A stretch of DNA of 64,000 bases from Bombyx mori. Taxonomy: Eukaryota; Arthropoda; Insecta; Lepidoptera; Bombycidae. Of the stretch, positions 43,323 to 55,730 are shown piece by piece. The notes under the pieces were generated by a model. That model ran no database searches, was not told the DNA's origin, and was given only the letters and a program-made list of their open reading frames with translations. The stretch's first letter is position 1. Every line of letters begins with the position of its first letter. The stretch lies in contig NC_085124.1 in assembly GCF_030269925.1 (NCBI RefSeq), positions 5,704,001 through 5,768,000 on the forward strand, written 5' to 3'. Made by a program: the position numbers and the translations under genes.

Positions 43323-43764
43323 AATTTAATTAGACTGTGCCGAGGTTTTGGTTGCGAAACCCAAATGTTTTGGTATCATATAGATTAGTCAATTTGTAGT
43401 ATAATTTGGGCTTGAGAATGAAATTTACTAAGACATGTTATGCTTCATTACTAATTTATTATATAAAGTTGTGTAAACTTCTTAATAGTATACTAGATGT
43501 AGCAATAATTATCCTTTGAATTTTTGTTGTAATTTAAACTAGCTTATGCACTTTTTAAAATGTAAATATATGTATGTAGGAATGCCGCATGATAGCATCC
43601 TTTGTTTCGTCGAAAACAATTACTTTAAATCAATAGTAAAGTACATATTATTGCACATTATTTGTTAAGGTTCGATTATTTTTTATTGTGGCTACTAATT
43701 TTTAAAGGTTCAATTTACGGAGCATTAGTGGTGGCATTTTTTGCGAGTTTTTTTTTTGTGGCCT

Positions 43765-43915
43765 ATCTATCTGCCAGTAGCCTCCAGGGACTATACTGGT
43801 TTCGCCATGACTGGTGGGCGAGTGGGCCTGAATCTCGGTCTGAAAGATCTTTCAAACATCTGCCCTAGCCAGAGCAGAGCATTGGTTCGCTGAATCTACC
43901 ACCAAGATTATAATT
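43765..43915 (-). repeat. family C fragment (copy 1)
   Basis: GTAGCCTCCAGGGACTATAC...CTGCCCTAGCCAGAGCAGAG...CGCTGAATCTACCACC is a decayed match to family C. It is repeated at 45450-45600. Confidence 0.45.
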
Positions 43916-44031
43916 ATCGTTCTTGATCACAGCCCTTATTGTGAGAAGCGCTTCAGAGAAATTCAAGATTTTTTTTTATTGAATAGTTGGAATTGAATAG
44001 AAAAAAAACAGAAATGAGGAGATTCGCAGGA

Positions 44032-44301
44032 AAACCATGGTAACCGACATAGCCCAAAGGATTGCGACACTGAAGTGGCAGTGGGCAGGACACATTGCTC
44101 GCGGAACGGATGACCGGCCAGAAGGTTCTTGAGTGGCGACCGCATACTGGAACACGTAGCGAGGATAGGCCTTCCAAAAGGTGGGCCGACGACCTATTGA
44201 GGTTCGCGGGGATCCGCTGGATGCAGGCAGCGCAGGACCGGTTTTTGTGGCGAGGCTTGAGGGAGGTCTATGTCCAGCAGTGGACGTCCATGGGCGGATA
44301 G
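44032..44301 (+). pseudogene. LINE (RTE-type) RT C-terminal remnant, copy 1
   Basis: One frame reads TDIAQRIATLKWQWAGHIAR, then after a frameshift KVLEWRPHTGTRSEDRPSKR...WADDL...RWMQAAQDR...YVQQWTSMGG-stop. This is the conserved ORF2 end of RTE-type LINEs in moths. One frameshift near 44115 breaks it. Confidence 0.8.
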
Positions 44302-45449
44302 CATAGAATACAATAGTTGGAACGAGCTCACAGCTTATTTGGTGTTAAGTAGTTATCGGAATTTTTACCAGAAGATCTTCCATCCAGCATGTGAAATTTC
44401 TAGGCAGATTGACGCTCGATTTGTTATCATTTGGATCTTGCAGATATGCAAGCTTAGCTTGAAAATGTCATTAGTGCGATTCATGCATTTGTCAAATATC
44501 TTCCGTTTTACGGTGGCAATCGCTACAGAGCTTATAAGCATGATAATGTGTATGGCGTCATCTACCCTGACATGAAATGAAACAAAGTACTAATTGTACT
44601 ACATAACAAAAGTCCCTACTTTCAAACTAAATAAATAATTTCTTTGCGGCAGTAATAGGGAGAGAGGTGACGCCCATGCGTGCGCTTTTATAATTCGATC
44701 TACCCTCCATTAAGAAAGAAAGAAGATTGAAAGCAAACATGCTTTTTTTTAATTATTACACTTCACTTAATATTTACAATGGCGGCCTAATTGCTAAAGG
44801 CATTCTGTACCAGTTAACCAAAGGTAGTGCAGAATAAATAAGGGTAGGTGCATTGAAATATAAATTAAATTACAAATACATATAAAAAACACATACATAC
44901 CATATGTAAGTGTAAATATATACGTACACAAATACATCTACATATACATATATGTATAAGTATATAGTGTGTACAATATTTTTAGGCTTATGCAACCGAC
45001 GATTATTTCCCTAAGTAATTTTAACACGTAATTCAGTAATGTACTGATCTTAATCTCAACCATTTGAAATTACCAGAACTGCTTGGCAGAAAGCAAATGG
45101 CTATTCAACTGTTTTTGGTATGAGTTATATCAATCACACGGTGCGGTGATTGATTTTGATTTAAATAACCTTTGCTTATCTGATAGAAAACGATTCCAAG
45201 TGTCATTTTTGTTGTAATTTAAACTAGCTTATGCACTTTTTAAAATGTAAATATATGTATGTAGGAATGCCGCATGATAGCATCCTTTGTTTCGTCGAAA
45301 ACAATTACTTTAAATCAATAGTAAAGTACATATTATTGCACATTATTTGTTAAGGTTCGATTATTTTTTAATGTGGCTACTAATTTTTAAAGGTTCAATT
45401 TACGGAGCATTAGTGGTGGCATTTTTTGCGAGTTTTTTTTTTGTGGCCT

Positions 45450-45600
45450 ATCTATCTGCCAGTAGCCTCCAGGGACTATACTGGTTTCGCCATGACTGGT
45501 GGGCGAGTGGGCCTGAATCTCGGTCTGAAAGATCTTTCAAACATCTGCCCTAGCCAGAGCAGAGCATTGGTTCGCTGAATCTACCACCAAGATTATAATT
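45450..45600 (-). repeat. family C fragment (copy 2)
   Basis: Duplicate of 43765-43915. Confidence 0.45.
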
Positions 45601-45716
45601 ATCGTTCTTGATCACAGCCCTTATTGTGAGAAGCGCTTCAGAGAAATTCAAGATTTTTTTTTATTGAATAGTTGGAATTGAATAGAAAAAAAACAGAAAT
45701 GAGGAGATTCGCAGGA

Positions 45717-45986
45717 AAACCATGGTAACCGACATAGCCCAAAGGATTGCGACACTGAAGTGGCAGTGGGCAGGACACATTGCTCGCGGAACGGATGACC
45801 GGCCAGAAGGTTCTTGAGTGGCGACCGCATACTGGAACACGTAGCGAGGATAGGCCTTCCAAAAGGTGGGCCGACGACCTATTGAGGTTCGCGGGGATCC
45901 GCTGGATGCAGGCAGCGCAGGACCGGTTTTTGTGGCGAGGCTTGAGGGAGGTCTATGTCCAGCAGTGGACGTCCATGGGCGGATAG
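45717..45986 (+). pseudogene. LINE (RTE-type) RT C-terminal remnant, copy 2
   Basis: Duplicate of 44032-44301, carrying the same frameshift, so the break predates the duplication. Confidence 0.8.
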
Positions 45987-46890
45987 CATAGAATACAATA
46001 GTTGGAACGAGCTCACAGCTTATTTGGTGTTAAGTAGTTATCGGAATTTTTACCAGAAGATCTTCCATCCAGCATGTGAAATTTCTAGGCAGATTGACGC
46101 TCGATTTGTTATCATTTGGATCTTGCAGATATGCAAGCTTAGCTTGAAAATGTCATTAGTGCGATTCATGCATTTGTCAAATATCTTCCGTTTTACGGTG
46201 GCAATCGCTACAGAGCTTATAAGCATGATAATGTGTATGGCGTCATCTACCCTGACATGAAATGAAACAAAGTACTAATTGTACTACATAACAAAAGTCC
46301 CTACTTTCAAACTAAATAAATAATTTCTTTGCGGCAGTAATAGGGAGAGAGGTGACGCCCATGCGTGCGCTTTTATAATTCGATCTACCCTCCATTAAGA
46401 AAGAAAGAAGATTGAAAGCAAACATGCTTTTTTTTAATTATTACACTTCACTTAATATTTACAATGGCGGCCTAATTGCTAAAGGCATTCTGTACCAGTT
46501 AACCAAAGGTAGTGCAGAATAAATAAGGGTAGGTGCATTGAAATATAAATTAAATTACAAATACATATAAAAAACACATACATACCATATGTAAGTGTAA
46601 ATATATACGTACACAAATACATCTACATATACATATATGTATAAGTATATAGTGTGTACAATATTTTTAGGCTTATGCAACCGACGATTATTTCCCTAAG
46701 TAATTTTAACACGTAATTCAGTAATGTACTGATCTTAATCTCAACCATTTGAAATTACCAGAACTGCTTGGCAGAAAGCAAATGGCTATTCAACTGTTTT
46801 TGGTATGAGTTATATCAATCACACGGTGCGGTGATTGATTTTGATTTAAATAACCTTTGCTTATCTGATAGAAAACGATTCCAAGTGTCA

Positions 46891-48127
46891 TGTTTTTGAT
46901 TTCCGAAGTCTACGCTTTTTTTCCCAAGATTTATTTCTCTTGTGTGTATAGGTTCAGTGAGTATCGAATAGCAAAATTTTATACTAGTGGACGTAAGTAG
47001 GAGAATGAGAAGTTGAATAAATTTAACACACAGCTTGATTACGAAATGTTTTTAATGTTTCGAGATTTATTTAAATTATTACTTTTTCGATTAGTACGTC
47101 TTGTAATGATTTATTGATATGAACGTGATATGTGCCTCTATATCTAAGTAACGGAATTTTTCAAGGTAGTTCTAACATCAAAATGTCTGAATAACTTAAA
47201 AACTCATAATAATAAATAGATTAACAGATCAGGATCATCACTGACCGATGCGTGTTTAAGTTATGGGTTGGTCAAATGCTTTTAGAAAAGTAAACGAATT
47301 TATTAAGTTTATGTTAATCATTCCTTTGAATATTGTATAAACTATATACATCTTTAAATACACTTATCTATATGTATGTGTTTAACATATTTACTGTTTC
47401 TTATTTGTATCTGTATTTATTAGAATCTGTATATATTTGTATGTTTGTGTGTATAATTTATATTTTAATGCATCTACCAAAATTTACTTTGCACTACCTT
47501 TGGTTCAGTGGTAAAGAATGCCTTAAGTCCGCCAATATAGATAAATACATGGAGTGGAATAAAAAAAAAATTGCACATGTATCAATCGACGATGATAATA
47601 CAATAATTTTATTACTTTGCTCTGACATTCTGGAAGAATATAAACATATTAGTTTGGCTCGGTGTTTTTACTTTTTTAACTAAATTGAATTACATTTTTA
47701 AAACAATCTTTATATTATAAACTCGTAATTATTGGTTGTATAGCGTTACCTCGTTTAAATTATTTCGAGTCTCTTACTGGCATTGAGGTATTTTTACTTC
47801 AATTTCAGAAGTCTTGATTTTCTATAAACATTTCACAATCCTGACTTCAAAAATGTAATTCAATTATTCAAATCATAGCTTCAAAGTGAAATATAATATA
47901 AATCGAAATTTAAATGAAAAATTGCTCAATTTCATTGAACTTAATTTCCAATGAACTGGTTTACTCATCTCGATAGTACGTAATGATGATTGCGCAATGA
48001 AACATGCTATATTTTATCCACATTTTATCTCAGTCTAAGTGTCAATATAAATTGTGAGCGTCGTAAAGACGTTTGGTAATTTTTATAAATTTTAAATTAG
48101 ATTGAGGTTGAATAATGATAAGTACAT
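46891..48127. other. intergenic, no gene seen
   Basis: AT-rich. A 116-codon frame at 47333-47683 is low-complexity Tyr/Ile/Leu from AT-rich sequence and is not credible. Confidence 0.35.
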
Positions 48128-48378
48128 TTACTGGCGGTAGGACGTCTTGTGAGTCCGCACGGTTAGGTACCACCACCCTGCCTTTTTGTCTCGTGAAGCC
48201 GTAATGCGTTTCGGTTTGTATGGCAGGGCAGCCGTTGTACTGTTAAAAGTGAGACCTTAGAGCTCATGTCTCAAGGTGGGTGGCGGAATTTACGTTGTAG
48301 ATGTCTAAGGGCTATGGTAACCACTTAACACCAGGTGGGCCCTGAGCTCGTCCAACAATCTAAGCAAAAAAAAAATTT
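48128..48378 (+). mobile_element. 5'-truncated Bm1 SINE
   Basis: ACTGGCGGTAGGACGTCTTG ... GCCGTAATGCGTTTCGG ... ACACCAGGTGGGCCCTGAGC ... AAGCAAAAAAAAA. Confidence 0.82.
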
Positions 48379-49814
48379 TTGAAGTAAATAATCACCTTGT
48401 CTCACTGCGATCAGTGATACCAGGATGGAGTCTTCCTTAAAGATGCTTACGATTCGTAATCTGTATTAGTTCTTGTCTGGTTTGTGTTTCTAATATCCAT
48501 AGCACAGAAGAAACTCCTTTTAGTTCGTGGATGCTCAATGTGAAATGTTTGTTTATTTTGATACTTTCTTATAGCAAAGGAAAATACAACAAATAAATTT
48601 TAGATAATAATGTCATATTTCGTAATGATTCATCGTAAGTTTAGTTTTCATAGCTCTTGGTTTTTATGAGTTGAATTTGTTTTAGCTATAGCTAAATAAG
48701 GCAAGTAAATAAATGTACTCACTATTTAAAACATCGAAAGGATCATTGTTCCTAAATGTCAATGTTGTATGTTAATCAAATCTAAAGTATGCTGAATTTG
48801 AAATTAGTTGAATAAATCTGTGAATAAATTTCGAAATTGCGGTTAGGAATCATAAGAACACGTTAAAAATACTATATCGATGCCCCTAATATACATACAT
48901 AAATTATTGTGATAGTATAATTCGTATGCAAAATTTGTTGGCACACTACGTAATATTATACTATGGCTGAAGAACAACAGCTTATCCGTAAAAAAAATTA
49001 TATTGTTTATTAACAAGTTTGTGATCTGTGGAAAGTTATTGACTAAAGATTTGAAAACATTAATTTTAGATGTATTCAATTATTTATTTATTATGTGGTC
49101 TAAGTGTGAGTGACTATAGATAGAGATAGGATGACTTTTATCCCATTGTCTTCAGGTTTGAAGACATCAGCATTCACACTAAAGTCTATTCTAAGTCTAT
49201 TCTCACTAAAGTCACAAAAAGTCTAAAGCAAACCATTAGGCTATGAGTTTATTTATTAAATAATTATCTCAATGGCCAATTGTCCAAGTGTTAATAAAAA
49301 ACGTGAATCTTTTAAGATAGAAATGAAGCGCAATTTTTTTGCACGTTGCGCTCGCTCCATACAAAATCTAAACCGCAAATAGCTCTATCAGAGTTTTACT
49401 AACACGATTACATTGCGCAAGAACCATTCCAATAGCTATTATTATCGCTCCCTTTCCCGTGAAAGTGGTCACGCAAATTCTATCGGATGTCTTAAGTAAT
49501 TGGGCTCCGTACCAACTGGTCTGGTGCTAGTAACTCTCTTAAAGCCTTTTGTTTTAACCCTTGAAAAATCTAAATATTATCCTGATTGGAATGAATGAAA
49601 TTCATCTTAAACTACTAGAATAATTGATAGAAATATAGTTACCTATGGTTCTTCTTCATTATCTTATAGTGACGTGTCTCCATGAGAGTTCGGGATGAAA
49701 GCTATTTATACTAGAACAAAAAAGAGATATTAGACCAATATTAGGTACACAGCATTTTAAAAATTACCATTTTTTCGATATTGTATGCATTCTTCTTTCC
49801 TTAGTAAGCCTTAG
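48379..49814. other. intergenic, no gene seen
   Basis: AT-rich, no supported feature. Confidence 0.35.
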
Positions 49815-49997
49815 CCTTTGACAAAGTGGTCGTGCTTGATAATGCTGCATTTTCACCGGCTAAAGCAGCCTTCGATGCTCCTCCACTTGTTGTGGTCTTC
49901 TGCGTCTCTGGAACTTTGGACTAAGGAGGTTTGAGGAATAGCTTTGATGAGGTCTGTCCAACGCGTAGGTGATTCGCGTTTCCCTGTTGCTGTTGTT
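49815..49997 (-). pseudogene. LINE RT C-terminal remnant
   Basis: The minus strand reads TGKRESPTRWTDLIKAIPQ ... DHNKWRSIEG before a stop, the 'RW-DLI ... W--I' pattern of LINE ORF2 ends. Confidence 0.5.
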
Positions 49998-50280
49998 TGT
50001 ATTAGTGAAGTTTTATTTTCCTCTATTATTTTCCTCTATATTCATTGTTACCATCGTCTAATGTATGTATAGCTTATTTTAGACAGATTCGCTATAAAAA
50101 ATTATCGCAAATGCGTGGTAAAGTCAAGTTGACTTTAATGGAACTGATTATTTTAAGGCGCACTTAAATAACAAAAAACCGTTTAATTTTAATAATTTGC
50201 TTTACATTTGTCACTCTTTTACATTGACAAATTACCTAGTCCGAAGCTTTATTAGCTTTTAAAATTGTTCTACTTATTCT
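49998..50280. other. intergenic, no gene seen
   Basis: AT-rich, nothing supported. Confidence 0.3.
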
Positions 50281-50533
50281 TTTTTTTGTTTATTGCTTAG
50301 ATGGGTGGACGAGCTCACAGCCCACCTGATGTGAAAGGGTTACTGGGGCCCATAGACATCTAAAACGTAAATACGCCACCCACCTTGAGATATAAGTTCT
50401 AAGGTCTCAAGTATAGTTACAACGGCTGTCCTACCGTTCAAAACGAACCGCATTACTGCTTCACGGCAGAAATAGGCAGGGCGGTGGTACCTACCCGTGC
50501 GGACTCACTAGACGTCCTACCACCAGTAATTCT
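50281..50533 (-). mobile_element. 5'-truncated Bm1 SINE
   Basis: TTTATTGCTTAGATGGGTGG at the left, GTCCTACCACCAGTAATT at the right; body in complement, no tRNA-like head. Confidence 0.82.
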
Positions 50534-51299
50534 ATCACTAAGTACGCTAATCGAACAACAACAAGTATATTGAACTGAACACGTAAAATGCTAGGTACGT
50601 TTCTCCGTTTCATTTGTTTTCACTCGAACGCTTTCGAAGCAAGTGGAGCGTCGCCCTATCATTCATTACACGCGGTAACTATCCCTTTTACTTACCTACG
50701 TATGTATGTACATAGGGACGGAAATCTAAACAACAATCACTGTTTAGATTTTATCGCGAAACGTATCCAACAAGGAGCTTAAATAAAATGTTTTTTATTT
50801 ATTGTTTGGCAGGAAATATCGAATTTTTCTTCTATATTTTCTAAATTAAACTCTCGCCCCGTTTAACAATTCAATTATTTATTTACGTTTAAACAGTAAT
50901 TGTCGTTTTAAATAAAGATTATACATAAAATTCGTACAAACGTAACGCCTAAAATTGAAATCTCTTACAACAAATACTAAAGTGGAATTATAATACGTAC
51001 ATTAATCGATCTATGTGAATGATTTTAAAAACGGCATCTGAATTTACTTATGTACCTATGTAAATTTCAGTAAGTACTTTAATTTATTTTATGACATCAC
51101 CGTCTTTCCTGTGGTTAACTTTGATAGAGCTCTTATAGTTGAATGAGGAATTTAATAGTGATTCCTTATCTAAGTCAGTAACTACCTGTAATTAATGAAG
51201 AGCCTGAATACTTTTAATTGAAAATTCATTCTTAATTCAACCAATTGATGACAGGTGTACTCGTATACCGTTCTCTGTTTATGTTCAGGCAGTATATAC
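50534..51299. other. intergenic, no gene seen
   Basis: AT-rich. A 64-codon frame at 50588 has no supporting features. Confidence 0.3.
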
Positions 51300-51500
51300 A
51301 GGGTGTAAGAAGTTGCTAGTACCATCGTATCATGTAGGGTCGTACCACTATCATGTCTATTTCTGGCGCGAATCAATTCCGTTCTGAAGAGTGGGGGAGG
51401 CGTTGTTCTATATAATTATAACTTCGACAATATGCCTCAAGGTTAGCGGCGGTATTCATTGCGATGCTTATGGGCCACACGAAGAGGGCCGTGTGATCAC
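51300..51500 (+). mobile_element. degenerate Bm1-like SINE
   Basis: TATTTCTGGCGCGAATCAAT, TGAAGAGTGGGGGAGGCGTT, CTCAAGGTTAGCGGCGGTAT and GATGCTTATGGGCC keep the Bm1 body order. Confidence 0.5.
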
Positions 51501-51607
51501 TCACTCATCGAAGTTATTACATTCGAGTATACTTCACGAGTACACATTCGTGTACACTTGGCATTACGTCTCAGTTCGTGTTAGCATAACATAGTATTAT
51601 GAATAGC

Positions 51608-51845
51608 TTTTTTTTTGGTCAGGAGGAAATCGCCGGACTCCCGCCCTCTACTGGGGATGGAGGGCGGGGCATGTCGGAGTCAAACTGACTAAAACTTCCT
51701 GTTCCTCAACCGCTCAACAACCCACGTCCGAACCTCGCATGACACAGAAGTCATGAAAGGGCAAAGGGGGGAAAGTGAAGCGTTTAGTGCGGAGCACATC
51801 TTTCCCATCACCCTCCCCTTCGGGACGCCGAACTTTATTATTTTT
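51608..51845 (-). mobile_element. LINE 3'-end fragment
   Basis: Poly-T at the left, then a GC-rich, non-coding block (CGCCGGACTCCCGCCCTCTA ... CACCCTCCCCTTCGGGACGC). It reads as the 3' tail of a minus-strand retroposed LINE. Family not identified. Confidence 0.5.
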
Positions 51846-52630
51846 GTGTATTAGGTATGTATTTACTTGGGAAAATGGCAACATTTGAATTTTTGTAGTA
51901 GCGTCAGTTGGGCCACAGACGCTACTAAAAACAGTGTAAAAATTCCCAATACGTATAGTCGATTACATCATTCATGTCAAACGTAACAAATTTAATTAAC
52001 TCGAAGAACCAACCAAAAATCAATCATCGCATTAGTCGATTAAGCATTAACTCGAATATGATATGGACGTAATATAATATAATAAGACTAATGCTATCGA
52101 CGATCGACGTCCGTTTTGTAGGCAGAAGCACTTTGAAATAAATGAGTTTTTGTATAAAGGATACAAAATTTAGATGACTTAGTGGGTAGTATGGTAATGT
52201 GACTTTGTGTTGTCTATGGGCTGTAAGTCGTCAACCGATGTAAATAAACAAAAAATAAATAAATTTCCCAGCAATAAATCGTCAGGTAATCTTGTTGGTA
52301 TCGAAAAAACTTTATGATCGTATAAGCCTAGTTTAAGGCTTCAAGGACGGTATTCTCACGAGAAAGCATATTTTTTTTGGTTTAATGTTTGGGATAGGCT
52401 TTTTGAATAAAATACATCATACACGAATTTTAAATAAAGACACGAAATATTTCTAATTTTAATGAAGTGCAGTTGGTTGCATTGATTGTAGTTTAAATGA
52501 TAAAATTCTAACTATCCATATATACGAATTATTTTAGTTAAATTATCAATCTGCAACACTGTAATCATAATATGTAGTTTTATTTGAAAACAGTATACGG
52601 AGAATTTGCGAAAGTGCTACTACCACGTAA
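51846..52630. other. intergenic, no gene seen
   Basis: AT-rich; nothing supported. Confidence 0.3.
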
Positions 52631-53116
52631 TCTATATATTAATACGTGAAGCAAAAACTTTGTATCACTTTTTACGAAAATTGCGCGGACGGAGGAGTAT
52701 GAAATTTTCCACACAAGACATGTAGAGAATATAGAGAAGAAGTGCACAATGCTAATATTTTTTTAAAATAATGCGTAAAAGATACATTAAATCAATAAAG
52801 AAAACATTACACACACTACATACCATGTATTTGACGCACACACGCATGCATACTATTTATTGTCAAACTTTTGTTCTTGACGTCTGTTGTCAAATTGAGA
52901 TTAAATATTGTTTGTCTTTGTTAATATTTTTTATAGTGTAGTCTTGGCGAAATTTGTGATTATAGAAGTATAAAATACAATGATAATAGTGTACAAACTT
53001 ACAATTCCAATTAATTATAGTCGAATTTCCAGTAACCACTTAACACCAGGTGGGCTGTGAGCTCGTCCACCCACCTAGGCAATAAAAAAAAAAAAAAAAT
53101 ACTGCGGGATCTCTAG
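52631..53116 (+). mobile_element. non-autonomous Helitron, interrupted by a Bm1 tail
   Basis: Starts TCTATATATTAATACGTGAA after an A and ends GATCTCTAG before a T. It matches 55731-56158 in inverted orientation (ATTGCGCGGACGGAGGAGTA, CGCACACACGCATGCATACT and TGATTATAGAAGTATAAAAT shared). A Bm1 3' end (about 53031-53099) is inserted near its right end. Confidence 0.7.
53031..53099 (+). mobile_element. Bm1 3' tail inserted in a Helitron
   Basis: CCAGTAACCACTTAACACCA ... CACCTAGGCAATA and a poly-A run, only about 70 bp; strongly 5'-truncated. Confidence 0.8.
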
Positions 53117-53607
53117 TTTACATGAATTTTTCATTGTATAATTAAAAAATTTTTACGGCTTAATATCAGGTTTTTTACCATCATTGTATTATTTACGAAG
53201 TTCCAAATACTTAATAGTTTTCACGGCCACGGACAGATGTAACAAAAAGTAATTTGATTACTTAAGTTTTCGACTCGTGAGAACCGAAGAAAATACTATG
53301 CTTACATAAAGCCATAAAGCTAGATATACAAAAAAATATCAGTGGTGTCGCAGTACATCTGTTAACCATAAAATTTATAAATGCTAGGACCTTTAACTGA
53401 CTCTCTGTTACTTCTTTTAATTATGCACACTGTATCTGCTATGGTGTTGGTTTTCCACAACAAACAAATTATAAAGTTATATAAAGCCAATTAAAGATTG
53501 TCACACTTTTAACTTGTAACTAGACAAGAGTGAGTGCATTCAACTCAACTAGGCAGTCGTAATTGAACTACAACACACTACAAGTTCTGAAGCAACCTTA
53601 ATTTCGC
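53117..53607. other. intergenic, no gene seen
   Basis: AT-rich; nothing supported. Confidence 0.3.
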
Positions 53608-53868
53608 TTTTTTTTTTTTTTTTAAACACTCACGCCACGTTAACTGGTCCCGTGATAAGTTCGTAAAGAACTTGTGTTACAGGTACCAGATAACGGAAAT
53701 AAATGTAAGATTTTTATTATACACATACATATATTTAATATACATCCAAAACCCTGGAAAAGACATTTATGTTTATCATACAAATATCCTCCCTTGGCGG
53801 GATTCGAACCTGCGACCCCCTTGTGTAGTGACCATGTCACTTCCCACTACACCAGACGGCCGTTATAG
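53608..53868 (-). mobile_element. tRNA-derived SINE (third family)
   Basis: Read on minus, the head (53868 to about 53793) is GGCCGTCTGGTGTAGTGGGA ... GCAGGTTCGAATCCCGCCAA, a clear tRNA-like box A and box B. The tail runs to a poly-A end (poly-T at about 53608-53624 on +). About 260 bp. It is distinct from Bm1 and from 39169. Because the head is so tRNA-like, gene finders may call a tRNA pseudogene here. Confidence 0.65.
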
Positions 53869-55730
53869 CTATCCACTAAACAAACATCATTGCTAAATAT
53901 GTGTATTTCAATTATTGTGTATTTCATAGGAATGATACAATGTTGTGAAATGAAGTGCTATCTTAAATCTGTTCTCATATTAAAATTTATTAAATATGAT
54001 TTGCATAATCTCGAATGCATTTTAAAATGTATCAATTCAAGTCGCTCCTAAGTTGTGTGTGAACTTTGCATTGTGCAGTCTTAGGTTTTTTCACGTATTT
54101 TATTACAAAAAAAGATGGCGATATACATAACGAGGAACATATTTAAAGGCCCGTGATGGTTGTAACGAGGCAGCTACTAAGCTTGTTAATCAGCATTATA
54201 AATAATATAATAGATATATTCGGTATAAAATAGGTCTATTGATGCAAATAGTTTCTGTTGTTGCAGAGGTACATAATGGAAGCATCATTGTATAGAAAGT
54301 GTGATGACAAGCCAATGATGGAAGCATCATTGGCTTGTCATGAAGAAATCGTAAAAAGGAACAGATATATAAATTTTTATATGAAGTAATCATAAGTTTA
54401 ATTAACAAATGCATTAGTTTCCCAAAACACCCATATTTCCCAAAACAAAGAGATGTTGTTAATTTAATTATGAATATTAACTTCAAGATCACGATTTGGT
54501 TTCGTTCAATGTTTCGTCAACCTACAAAAGAAGTCCTATTATAAAAGTTGCTTTGACTGAGATAAATTTTAAAACGGAATATATTATGTTGTATCTCAAA
54601 ATATTCGTCGGATCCTCATGTCCCCTCGGTTCGGGCCTCGGGGCATCTCTGTACCCGGGCTAATCCAAAATATTAGCTTAGTGTTTATACAAATGCAGAA
54701 AACACATACTAGATTTGCTGTTAAGAATGTTTAATTTGTTGCTAACACGGTTTTAAACCCACCATTTATGTAGAATAGGGACCGCAGCGCATAAAATAAA
54801 ACTTCTACGGTTATAAAATTTTCTGTTATAATAACAATTAAAAATTAATTAACGCTTCTTTATGTACGCCTTGCTTATTTTTTAACCGTCTTCGCCATCT
54901 TTCTTTTCTCTGCCGTTCTGTCTGTCATTCTCTTTTCCTTTTCTTTCGGTTTTCTCTCACTCACTTCTCAACGCTCCGTTCCACACTCTTTTCATACGTT
55001 CCGTTCTTACCATTTCTACATCCATGGACATGTTTTAAAATAGTAATTGCTATGGAAGATAACTTAATTTGTAATGTCCTAATCACATAATTATAATTAC
55101 TAACACGAAACATGTTACGTGGATTTATATGCTGCTCGTCCAGAAATGTGTATTAATATAATATCCCTTGGTAAGACGTAATTTTTACAAAATCATAATT
55201 TTAAATAGTCTAGTTCAAAATTGTATCAACTTCATAAATATTTATTAAAATACATTATTCAATTATAAGCTATCAATTAAATAAAGGAGGGAACTATACG
55301 AAATAAAATAAATACTAAATGTCGTAAATTTACTTTTATTATTCTTGACTCATTTAATGCAATTTGGAACTTCTCATTGTCTTACAAAAGAATAAATTAG
55401 TCCTGTTCTGTGTGCATTGTAACATTTTTAAGCAACTGCTACCAAAGAAATTGTGTTAGCATTTTAAAAAAATACAATTCTAATTGACATGCTTGTTAAG
55501 TCTAAACAATGAATATACCATTCACATTTCCATTCCATAACACATTTACATATTATTTGCGTAGTCTGTATCATCTAGTTTGAGGTTGAGTAAGAAAACG
55601 TCTATTGATATGCAATCGTTAGAGTTAGTGGTCGAATGTAAAATTTATGCTTTGTCCTCTGTTTCGAAAGTAGCGTAAAAATATAAAAGAGATATTGTTT
55701 GATTCTTAAAATTATGTGAACTAGAGGTCC
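53869..55730. other. intergenic
   Basis: No gene supported. Includes the hairpin at 54304-54341, a short GC-rich piece at about 54595-54660 (CCCCTCGGTTCGGGCCTCGG) and a pyrimidine-rich tract at about 54885-55025. Confidence 0.35.
54304..54341. repeat. perfect 17-bp hairpin with 4-nt loop
   Basis: ATGACAAGCCAATGATG, loop GAAG, then CATCATTGGCTTGTCAT. Pairing stops at both outer ends. Part of one arm (GGAAGCATCATTG) is repeated at 54279-54291. Confidence 0.85.

Larger units (their letters stand above)
43521..45205 (+). repeat. 1685-bp tandem duplication, copy 1
   Basis: Identical by eye to 45206-46890 except at one noted position (T at 43686, A at 45371). Contains a family C fragment, a broken LINE RT end and AT-rich DNA. 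Breakpoints fall in short T runs. Confidence 0.95.
45206..46890 (+). repeat. 1685-bp tandem duplication, copy 2
   Basis: Second copy, directly abutting the first. See copy 1. Confidence 0.95.

Noticed and set aside
47333..47683. 116-codon frame
   Set aside because: Low-complexity Tyr/Leu/Ile content from AT-rich DNA; begins without a good start.
53793..53868. Possible functional tRNA gene on the minus strand
   Set aside because: Boxes A and B are present, but the segment continues into a SINE body with a poly-A tail, so it is a tRNA-derived SINE head.
54595..54665. Short GC-rich piece that might be an rRNA or CpG-type regulatory fragment
   Set aside because: Too short, no match to rRNA that I recognise; most likely a retroelement scrap.
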